Source: Mesomycoplasma flocculare ATCC 27399 (lineage in GTDB: Bacteria > Bacillota_I > Bacilli_A > Mycoplasmatales > Metamycoplasmataceae). Taken from it: DNA of 64,000 nt. Position 1 is the first letter of the stretch. Every line of letters starts with the position of its first letter. Made by a program: the position numbers and the translations under genes. The stretch spans positions 62,001-126,000 of the forward strand of contig NZ_CP007585.1 of the NCBI RefSeq assembly GCF_000815065.1, read 5' to 3'. Shown in pieces: positions 56,581 to 64,000 of the stretch. Below the pieces are notes generated by a model, which did no database searches, was not told where the DNA came from, and was given only the letters and a program-made list of their open reading frames with translations.

Positions 56581-58659
56581 TTATTTTTCGTGCTTTTCTA
56601 AAAACATTTTATTTTCTGCAAAATATAAGATATGTTTTTTATTATTCTTTAATTCTTTTGAAACAATTTTTTGTGCAATAAAATTCTCAATTTGGTTTTT
56701 GATAAACCTTTTAATTGGTCTAGCGCCAAAATTTTTATCATAACCAGTTTTAATAATTCAGTCATTAATTGATTTATCGAATTCAATTATAAAATTATTT
56801 TCTTTCAAGCGTTTTTTGAAATCGTTCAATTCTAGATCAATAATTTCTCAGATTATATCAGTATTTAAAGCGTTAAATACAATTATTTCATCAATACGGT
56901 TAAGAAATTCTGGTTTTAAATACTTTAAAAGTTCCTTTTTGATTGTAAAATCATCTATTTTTTTGTCCTCAAGAATTTGCCTAGCCCCAATGTTTGAGGT
57001 TAGGATTATAATTGTGTTACGAAAATTCACTTTTCTTGATTTGCTATCTAATAATTCGCCATTATCAAGAATTTGTAAAAAAATATTAATAACTTCAGGA
57101 TGAGCTTTTTCAATTTCGTCAAGCAAGACAATGGAATAAGGGTTCTGGCGTACTTTATTTGTCAAAATTCCTCCTTGTTCAAATCCAATATAACCAGGAG
57201 GAGCGCCAATTAGTTTAGACACACTGTGTTTTTCCATATATTCTGACATATCAAGCCGGATTATTTGGTTTTTATTATTAAATAAATTAAACGCTAAGGC
57301 GCGACATAGTTCTGTTTTTCCAACACCGGTTGGTCCTAAAAATAAAAATGAAGAAATCGGCCTTGATTCATCATTAATTTTTGCCTTAAAACGTAAGATT
57401 GCGTTTGCAACCGCCTTAATTGCCTGGTTTTGCCCTTTAATTGATAAGGCTAAATTTTTTTCTAGGTTTAAATACTTTTCAATTTCAGATTCTAAAAGTT
57501 TTTCAATAGGAATTTTAGTTCAATTTGCAACAACTTTTGCAATATGATTTTCGTCAAGAACATTGGAAATTTCTTGTTGTTTAGTTTTAGCATTATTCAA
57601 TTTTTCGTTAATTTTCGGAATTTTTACATACTTTATTTGCGCAGCTTCTTGATAGTTTCCTTGGTCCATTAGCTGATTTTGTTCATATTTTAGTTTTTCA
57701 AGTTCGCGGGATAATTTCGCAATTTCTGCAGCTGATTTTTTTGTATCTTCTCATTCTTTTTGCATTGCATTTACTTGGTTTTCAAGGGTTTTAATTTTAT
57801 TTTCAAGTTCTAAATCAGCCTGGTTTTGTGCATTAATTTGTTCCATTTTTAAATTAATTAATTCGCGCTTTGCTTTTTCAAGTTTTTCTGGTTGGTAGTT
57901 AATCTCCACTTTTAAAGAAGCAGCAGCTTCATCGACTAAGTCGATCGCCTTATCTGGCAAAAACCGGTCAAAAATGTAGCGATTCGCCGCTTTTGCAGCA
58001 AAAATAAGTGCAGAATCATGGATTTTCACTTGGTGAAAATTTTCAAATCTTTCTTTAATTCCCCTTAGAATATTTATTGTGTCAAGAACTGAAGGTTCTA
58101 AAATTTCCACTTTTTGCATTCTCCGTTCAAGCGCGCCATCTTTTTCGATATAAAGTTGATATTCAGAATTTGTTGTGGCGCCAATTAATTTAATTCCTCC
58201 GCGGGCCATAATTGGTTTTAAAATATTGGCAAAATCTAGTGAATCCGCACCTGAAGATCCTGTCCCAATTAAAAGGTGGATTTCATCAATAAAAATAATA
58301 ATCTCATCTGAGCTTTTTTCGATTTCTCGTAAAATTGTCTTAATGCGTTTTTCAAATTCGCCTTTAAATGAAGCCCCAGCCAGAATCGAGGTAAGATCAA
58401 GTTCAAAAATTTGCTTGTTTTTTAGATTGTCTGGCACCTGATTTGCAATAATTTTTAGCGCCATTCCTTCAACTATTGCTGTTTTTCCAACACCAGGTTC
58501 GCCAACTAAAACAGGGTTATTTTTTGTTTTTCTTGATAAAATTTTAATTATCCGTCTAATTTCAGAGTCTCGGCCAATAACGGGTTCAATTTTGTTTTCT
58601 TTTGCTAGTTGTGTTAAATTTCTTGCATATTTTTCAAGATTTTCAAGTTCTATTTTCAT
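56581..58659 (-). CDS. clpB: disaggregase ClpB without N-terminal domain
   Basis: Hsp100 AAA+ disaggregase working with DnaK. 692 residues; standard ClpB is about 860. The protein begins [30 protein letters not shown], i.e. directly before NBD1, so the ~150-residue substrate-binding N-domain is absent. NBD1 Walker A GEPGVGKT (about 53-60), the coiled-coil middle domain (about 290-410), and NBD2 GPTGVGKT (442-449), [20 protein letters not shown] and [14 protein letters not shown] are all intact. Four UGA=Trp codons. CIRCE and -10 lie upstream. The start is supported by a short leader from the -10 at 58694 and AAAGGGGAAAAATG. Confidence 0.96.
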
Positions 58660-58693
58660 TTTTCCCCTTTTTTATATTTTTTATTTTTCATTA

Positions 58694-58699
58694 ATTATA
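58694..58699 (-). promoter_or_regulatory. -10 box of clpB
   Basis: TATAAT on the minus strand, 34 bp before the clpB ATG and 9 bp downstream (in transcription direction) of the CIRCE. Confidence 0.65.
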
Positions 58700-58708
58700 A
58701 CATATTTT

Positions 58709-58735
58709 TTGGCACTTATAGTTAAAGAGTGCCAA
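58709..58735 (-). promoter_or_regulatory. CIRCE operator (HrcA binding site) of clpB
   Basis: On the minus strand TTGGCACTC - 9 bp - AAGTGCCAA, close to the consensus TTAGCACTC-N9-GAGTGCTAA. It lies between the divergent clpB and tpiA genes and overlaps the clpB promoter spacer. The half-sites nearly equal those at dnaK (12643-12669). Confidence 0.92.
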
Positions 58736-58790
58736 AAAAATATTTTTATTTGAAAAAAGTTTTTAGTCAATTAAACTTTTAAGAAAGTGT

Positions 58791-58796
58791 TATAAT
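58791..58796 (+). promoter_or_regulatory. -10 box of tpiA
   Basis: TATAAT only 15 bp before the tpiA ATG. The predicted leader is under 10 nt with no Shine-Dalgarno sequence, so initiation may be leaderless-like. Confidence 0.6.
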
Positions 58797-58811
58797 TAAT
58801 AGTTAATTATT

Positions 58812-59540
58812 ATGAAAAAAATTATTATTGGAAATTGGAAAATGAATAAAACTGTGCATGAAACACGTGATTTTATTCAAAAATTTGATATTTTTTACAG
58901 TAAAAATTTAGGCAAAATCAAAGATAATCTAGATTTTGCAATTGCGCCTAGTTTTACATCGTTAGCTTTAATTTCAACATCAAAAATTGATAAATTAAAA
59001 GTGGCTGCACAAAATCTTAGTCAGTTTGATTCAGGAGCTTTTACTGGCGAAATTAGCGCCAAAATGTTGCAGGATTTAGCGGTTCATTATGTTATAATTG
59101 GCCATTCTGAAAGACGAGAAATTTTTAAGGAAATAGGAGAGGATTTGACTAATAAAATTTTACAAGCACAAAAATATAATTTAATTCCTGTTTTTTGCGT
59201 TGGTGAAAGTCTTTCAGAATTTGAAGCAAATGAAACAGAAAAAGTAATTATTGGGCAAATAAATGAAGTAAAAAGTGTTTTAAATTTTGAAAAAGCAATT
59301 ATTGCCTATGAGCCAATTTGAGCAATTGGCACAGGAAAAACTGCCACTGCTCAAATTGCGGAACAAGTTTGCAAGTTAATTAAAAATAATTTTGGTAAAA
59401 ATATTCGCGTAATTTATGGTGGATCTGTTAATTCAAAAAACATTAATGAATTACTATTGCAAAAAAATATCGACGGCGCGCTTGTCGGTAAGGCTTCACT
59501 TGATCCAGAGGAATTTGTTAAAATTTTAGCAAATATTTAA
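58812..59540 (+). CDS. tpiA: triosephosphate isomerase
   Basis: Glycolytic interconversion of dihydroxyacetone phosphate and glyceraldehyde-3-phosphate. 242 residues. Starts [13 protein letters not shown] (Asn and Lys of the active site), HSERRE holds the catalytic His region ([12 protein letters not shown]), [15 protein letters not shown] the catalytic Glu and flexible loop, and [12 protein letters not shown] the phosphate site. One UGA=Trp falls in the loop-6 signature YEPIW, so a standard reading ends at residue 169. Divergent from clpB; promoter very close to the ATG. Confidence 0.98.
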
Positions 59541-59560
59541 TTTGGTTTTTATTTTTATTG

Positions 59561-59566
59561 TATAAT
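59561..59566 (+). promoter_or_regulatory. -10 box of rpsO
   Basis: TATAAT preceded by TTG, 93 bp before the rpsO ATG, leaving a leader of about 85 nt that could hold S15 autoregulatory structure; none is obvious by eye. Confidence 0.55.
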
Positions 59567-59659
59567 TATGAATATTTGAATTTATGCTTGGTTTTAATAG
59601 TTTCGTGGATTATTACTAGGTTTAAATTTTTATGTTTAATTTTTTTAAAGGGTTAAAAT

Positions 59660-59926
59660 ATGATCACAAAAGCAAAAAAAGCGGAAATAATTACAAGATT
59701 TGGAAAAAGCGAAAAAAATACTGGTGATATTAGTGTCCAAATTGCACTTTTAACTGAAGATATTGAGAAATTGAAATTGCACTTTGAAAAAAATAAAAAA
59801 GATAAACACTCAATGCGTGGTTTTATTGCAAAAGTTAATAAAAGAAAAAAGCTTTTAAATTATTTAAAAGAAAAGAATTTTGCTTCTTATAAAGAAACAA
59901 TTGAAGCATTAAATATTAGAAAATAA
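59660..59926 (+). CDS. rpsO: 30S ribosomal protein S15
   Basis: 88 residues, normal length. Begins [38 protein letters not shown] and holds the 16S rRNA-binding segment [39 protein letters not shown] lies upstream of the ATG. It stands alone, between tpiA and rnpB, with no pnp or infB partner nearby. Confidence 0.98.
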   Translation: MITKAKKAEIITRFGKSEKNTGDISVQIALLTEDIEKLKLHFEKNKKDKHSMRGFIAKVNKRKKLLNYLKEKNFASYKETIEALNIRK

Positions 59927-60070
59927 ATTTTTATATAATAAACTACCAAAAAACTATTTTTATTAATTTTCTAATGTTGTTAAAATAAGTTAAGAAAAGC
60001 AAAAAAATAAGTCACAAAATTTTGATTTTTAATTCGAATTTTTTTAATACAAAAAATTAAATAAATATTG

Positions 60071-60076
60071 TATAAT
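60071..60076 (+). promoter_or_regulatory. -10 box of rnpB
   Basis: TATAAT followed 6-8 bp later by the first bases of RNase P RNA. Confidence 0.7.
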
Positions 60077-60082
60077 TAGTTG

Positions 60083-60470
60083 TTGCACAAGTCAATCGCA
60101 GGTATAATCAAAATATTATTTTATAAATATAAATTATATTTTGATTAATATTTGAGGAAAGTCCGCGCTAGCACTACCTGTGATGGTAGTAGTGTTCATG
60201 TTGGGTCTAATAAACCCAAGCTTAGACGACAAGTGCCACAGAGACGAGCTTATTTATTAAATTCTTCTTTTTCTATATTGAGAATTACAATTTTTTTCTT
60301 AATAAATAAGGTGAAACGCGGTAAACTCCATGAGCTAGAAACCTAAATTTTGGTAAGGGAGCCCAATTTGAAGAAAAAAAACTTCGATTGGGAAGTTTTT
60401 TGATAAGGTTATTATTAAAAGAAAAACTTAGATAAATGATTGACTGATACAGAACGCGGCTTATTAGTGC
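60083..60470 (+). ncRNA. rnpB: RNase P RNA, type B
   Basis: Catalytic RNA of tRNA 5' maturation, about 390 nt. Universal segments are present in order: GAGGAAAGTCCGCGCTAGCAC (60153-60173), ACAGAGACGAG, GGTGAAACGCGGTAAACTCC and near the end GATACAGAACGCGGCTTATT. A+T-rich expansion helices, such as the AATAAATAAG pairing at 60246-60310, are typical of mycoplasma type B RNA. Ends are estimated from the -10 box and from the terminal GCAC/GTGC pairing. No protein should be called inside it. Confidence 0.96.
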
Positions 60471-60473
60471 AAA

Positions 60474-60500
60474 AACAGCGTAAAAACGCTGTTTTTTTTA
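60474..60500 (+). terminator. terminator of rnpB
   Basis: AACAGCG (60474-60480) pairs with CGCTGTT (60487-60493) and eight Ts follow. Confidence 0.9.
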
Positions 60501-60521
60501 TTTTTCGAAAAAATTCCCCAT

Positions 60522-60950
60522 TTAATTTTTAATCAAAAAAGGCAAGCAAATAATTAAAAGTAAAAAACCGATTAAGAATCCTAAAAAAATTGGTAATAGG
60601 GAAAGGTGCTTTTGCTTTTTTTTAATAAAAGCATAGTTAATTTCTTGTTTTTCTGGTTTAAACCCGCGTTTTTCTAATATTCGATTTTGAGCATTAATTC
60701 TCCACTTATGGTAAGAAAGAGAAAAATTACTAAACAATCCAAGTCTTAAGGCGGTGGCAATCGCTGAAATCGAAATTGCCAAAAGACCACTAATAGAAAG
60801 TGCATCATATCAGGGTTTTTTTTGAACAAAAATAATTACAATAGTAATTATTAATAAAAAAACCATTCAGAAAAAAAGTGCTAAAATTGATCTTTTCTGT
60901 ATTTTACGCCGAAAGATTGCGCTAAAAAAAATTGATAAATTAGATTTCAT
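60522..60950 (-). CDS. small membrane protein (possibly DUF3899-like)
   Basis: 142 residues with two UGA=Trp codons. A basic start (MKSNLSIFFSAIFRRKIQKRS) is followed by hydrophobic helices at about 22-43 and 50-68, a polar basic region (YHKWRINAQNRILEKRGFKPEKQE) and a C-terminal hydrophobic helix (about 119-140). The arrangement resembles the DUF3899 membrane proteins of mollicutes, an assignment I cannot confirm. Convergent with rnpB; a bidirectional terminator lies upstream. Confidence 0.75.
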
Positions 60951-61060
60951 AAAAACTGCCAAAGTTAATTTAAAAATAACTTTTCTAGAACAAATTATAT
61001 ATTAAAAATTTGTATTGATTTCTATTTTAGATAAAGATTAACCAATTTAGTATTCATAAA

Positions 61061-61097
61061 AAAACAAAACCGGTTTTTATATTGGTTTTGTTTTTTT
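61061..61097. terminator. terminator downstream of the P146-like gene
   Basis: AAAACAAAACC (61061-61071) pairs with GGTTTTGTTTT (61084-61094), flanked by As and Ts. It is symmetric and on the minus strand ends the P146-like transcript. Confidence 0.85.
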
Positions 61098-61119
61098 ATT
61101 AAATTAAAATAATTATATT

Positions 61120-64000
61120 TTATCTTTTAATATAAGCATTAATAAATGCTTCCGCAATATCTTTGCGGTTTTGTGCGTAACTTCCTTGAGTATATTCTGG
61201 CCCTTCAAATACCGCAAAAGCCTTTAGTGCAATTGCAGGTTTTTCGGGATTTTGTTGTTGAGTATTATTAGTTCCTTGGGTGGTAGCACCAGGATTCTGA
61301 CCCCCCCCAATTTGATATCAGTCTAAATTAAAGAAGTTAGGAAATGGAGCCCAAGCACCCAGCTCATCTATATTATAAACTACCACACCAACTTCTTTAT
61401 AATTTTTAGGGTCATTTGCAGCCGAAGAATAAAGTGTTGTTTTTATTGAATAAGGGGTTTTAACAATTTCAAGTAAAATATCCTGACCGTTTTCAACTAA
61501 AAAAGGCAAGTTATCATTATTTTGCTCGGCGGGTTTATTAGTGATTTGGAATTCCTGTTTAAAATACACATTATTAGTTTTATCATGCCATTTAGGGTTT
61601 TGTTGTGTTTTTGTATTTTCTTTTGATAAATGCACAGCGGCTAGACGAATACCGGCTTTTTCTTGATGGTTTACTACCCCTTGTAGTAATATTGAATTGT
61701 GTTCCGGATTCTGGATTGCACTTGTTCAATTTTTGCCCTGCCCATTTCGTGGGTAGCCAGAAGTTAAAAGAACTTGTTGTTGGTCAAGGACTTTTGGATT
61801 ATTTTTGTTACTTGAACCTAAAAATTGGAGTCATGACAAAGTCTTATGCTCATTTTTTTTGCCAATTGCGGCTTTCATTGAAATATACCCACTTAACTGT
61901 TTGTAATCCATTCCAATAGCGTAAAAGGTTTTTTGTCCGTTATTATTTTTCTGTTGCTGCTGCTGCTGTTGTTGTTGCTGTTGCTGCTGTTGCTGCTGTT
62001 GTTGTTTATCATTTAAGGTATATTTTTTAATAAAAATACCTTTCCCTTCTTTATCTGCTAAGAGGTAATGAGTGTTTCAATCACCGATATTTTTTGCCCT
62101 AAAAGCTAAATAAATAACTCCAGAATCAAGACGAGATTTGGGTTTTTCTTGGGGTTGTACTACTTCGGTTTCTTTACTTTGTACAGCTTGGACTTTTTTC
62201 TCGTTGCTTTCATTATTTACCCATTTCAGCGGTTTTGTTAGTTCTAACCCTTCAAGAGATTTTTTACCACCTTCGGTTTTAAAACTAAATTTTTTATTTG
62301 GATCTGAAATTTCGATATTGCTTGGCTTTTGCTCATTAGCTTTGGTACTTATTGTATCAAGAAAAAACTTTGGATTATATTTTTTAATTTCGTCATAGGC
62401 AGATTTCTCCGAGATAATAACGTTTGTAACCACTAATTTTGAACTTGATAAAATAGTTTTATCAGTTTTAGAAACTAGTTCAAGATTAAAAATTAATTTA
62501 TCATTATCAGTTTCGATTTTATATTGTGTTTCAACATCATTTAGATTATAAATTTGGGGAGCATTAATTGTTTTTCAGATGCTAGTCCCTAATTTTTTTT
62601 GCGTCTCTTTTGGACTTGCTGGAGTTGGAGTTTTTGTTTCTTCTGCAAAAGTGCTAACTGAAACTTTTGTACTTCGAGTTGTTGTAGCATTTTTATTATC
62701 TGAAGCTGGTTTTACCGGGGCCGCCGCCTGGGTTGAATTAGAAGAAGAGCTCGGATTTGTTGGCTTTGCATCGCTTTGAGTTTTAACTAGTTTTTTTAGT
62801 TCTTCTTTTGCGGTTGCTTTTTCTTGATCATTAGGATATCGTCCATAATCGAGTAAATAAATTTTAGTGACTACTTCATCAGAAGGGTTTGCTAAATTCT
62901 CTTTATTCTTTGCTAGCTCAAAAAGGCTATCAATTACCGCTTTAATTTCGTTTGTAGATAGATTTTTGGATGATTTATCATCAGGCATTGAAAATTCCTG
63001 AACTGAACTAACAGTGCCAAAAATTTGAGTTAAAGCTTTTTCATATTCATTTAAATCAATATTTAGATCGACTAAAATTGAATCTTTATTTAGAATAGAA
63101 ATTTTGGAATTTTTTTCTGGATTTACATTAACTTCAAATTCAAAACGAACTTTTTTAGTATTAACTAGTTTTGTCTTATCGGCTTGCACCACTTTATTTT
63201 GGTCCAAAACTTTTGGGCTTAGGCTAACTTTGTAGCTGCCAAATTTTGTATCAACTAGAAATTCTTTTTGTTTTAAGTCAAAAAGTTCTTCAAATTTCTT
63301 GTTTTTTATTGCCGCTTCAGTTTTAGTTTTTGTCTGTGGGTTTCCGTAGTAGAATTCACTAAGACTAATTTTATCTTCGAGTAACGCTTTTTCTAATTCG
63401 GTTTTGATTGTCAGCTTATTTTCAAGATTTTTTTCAAAATAAGTTTTTAGAATACTTCGAATTTCTTGATTTGATACAAGTCCGCGAACTTCAAGTTTTA
63501 CTTTTGTAGTTTTCTTAGAGGTTTTCTCCACTAAATTAAGTTCTAAATATAATTTTTCATCTTTTTCAGCAAGACTTAATTCATTTTGTTCAGTAAGAAC
63601 AGCTTCTAATTTATAATTTTCATCTAAAAATACGGGTGCTTCGAGCGAATTATAAAGCGATAAACTCGCATTTGTTGCAATTAATGCCTGTTCTAATCTA
63701 AGATAAGAATTTTGCGCGGCACTACCACCGAATTTTTTAAAGTTTTGCTGTAGCGCGTTTTTGAATTCGGCAATTGTTAGATTTGATCTTTTAAGGTCAA
63801 CAAAAGATTTGGTCTCTTCAATTTGGAATGTTGTTAGACTAGTGTCTGCTTGCTCGGTTGCAGAAAATCCTTTTAGTTCAATTTGTTTTGAATAAGTTAT
63901 ATGATCGTTTTCAGATTTGGCAAAAACTACAACATTTTTAATTGTAGTCCCTTCGGCAACCGCTTTTTCAAAGTCAAAACTAATTTGATAATTATTAGTT
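61120..64000 (-). CDS. P146/LppS-like adhesin of the P97 superfamily (5' partial)
   Basis: The right edge cuts this gene; 959 C-terminal residues are visible in one frame with UGA=Trp. The visible N-part has repeated P97-family-like units (TVKTYFEKNLENKLTIKTEL..., VSLSPKVLDQNK, DLNIDLNEYEKAL). A Pro/Ala/Ser/Thr-rich disordered segment follows near 62590-62770 with SSSSNST and APVKPA; it contains STFAE (62641-62655), which fits the S/T-X-F-X-D/E cleavage rule. Further on come 18 consecutive Gln (61951-62004) and a Gly/Gln/Thr-rich stretch near the end (GGGQNPGATTQGTNNTQQQ). This composition matches the M. hyopneumoniae P146 adhesin, whose polyQ and Ser tracts vary. Stop TAA at 61120-61122, then a terminator. 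Confidence 0.85.
61951..62004 (-). repeat. polyglutamine-coding tract, 18 codons
   Basis: Eighteen consecutive CAG/CAA codons on the minus strand within the P146-like gene. The mixture of CAG and CAA is irregular, with CAG-CAG-CAA type sub-blocks, so length change probably arises by slippage or unequal recombination. Confidence 0.97.

Noticed and set aside
60152-60346. 64-residue plus-strand frame
   Set aside because: It lies wholly within RNase P RNA, whose conserved segments are clear.
61921-62010. CRISPR-like or satellite repeat from the CTG-rich stretch
   Set aside because: It is an in-frame polyglutamine tract in the P146-like gene; no spacers are present.

Overview
The window reads as chromosome of a wall-less mollicute, most likely a porcine or ruminant mycoplasma of the Mycoplasma (Mesomycoplasma) hyopneumoniae group (M. 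hyopneumoniae, M. flocculare, M. dispar or close kin). The DNA is strongly A+T-rich. At least twenty genes, including dnaK, tyrS, secA, uvrA, lgt and clpB, stay open only if UGA is read as tryptophan. Paralogues of the P97 and P102 cilium-adhesin families and a P146/LppS-like adhesin are present. All coordinates below use UGA=Trp, so many genes are much longer than standard-code reading frames suggest. No insertion sequence, prophage, CRISPR array or rRNA operon was seen, and no clearly broken gene.

Layout. 1-7.6 kb (+): NIF3-family protein, nfo, tyrS and a 1,585-residue DUF4011/helicase/nuclease/DUF3320 protein that resembles single-gene phage-defence helicases. 7.7-10.6 kb (+): a large anchored surface protein whose SGNH-hydrolase domain has lost its catalytic residues. 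10.6-12.1 kb (-): uvrC. 12.3-21.3 kb (+): small membrane protein, CIRCE-dnaK, dnaJ, cmk, der, hup, small membrane protein, lepA, membrane protein. 21.7-26.2 kb (-): rpsL-rpsG-fusA, then three overlapping small two-TM proteins of a SLATT/DUF4231-like type. 26.8-29.7 kb (+): amino-acid permease, NADH oxidase. 29.8-35.4 kb (-): deoD-deoA and a long-tailed SecA. 35.7-37.0 kb: small unknown protein (+) and nine tRNA genes (-). 37.1-39.2 kb (+): rbgA, a ZIP-type transporter and a structured small RNA. 39.2-45.1 kb (-): uvrA, RNase J with a long low-complexity tail, and an Smr-like mini protein. 45.3-50.4 kb: DUF2130 coiled-coil nuclease-like protein (+), dimeric dUTPase (-), tRNA-Trp, thiol peroxidase, lgt and trxB (+). 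50.4-56.6 kb (+): P97-like/P102-like pair. 56.6-58.7 kb (-): clpB lacking its N-domain, with CIRCE. 58.8-60.5 kb (+): tpiA, rpsO, RNase P RNA. 60.5-64 kb (-): small membrane protein and the C-terminal part of a P146-like adhesin with 18 consecutive Gln.

How it fits together. Chaperone genes dnaK and clpB share the HrcA/CIRCE heat-shock operator, and dnaJ, immediately downstream of dnaK, has no CIRCE of its own. Translation and ribosome-assembly functions (tyrS, lepA, fusA, rpsL/G/O, der, rbgA, tRNAs) and RNA processing (rnpB, RNase J) dominate the core. Nucleoside salvage (deoD, deoA, dUTPase), DNA repair (nfo, uvrA, uvrC) and redox defence (nox, Tpx-like, trxB) fit a parasite with little biosynthesis. 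SecA and Lgt would export and lipidate the surface proteins, and the P97/P102/P146 paralogues are host-contact proteins probably cut after export at S/T-X-F-X-D/E sites.

The most interesting items are the helicase-nuclease defence candidate, the three tandem SLATT-like membrane genes, the pseudoknot-forming small RNA behind a 20-T tract, the long disordered tails on RNase J and SecA, and the dead SGNH surface protein.
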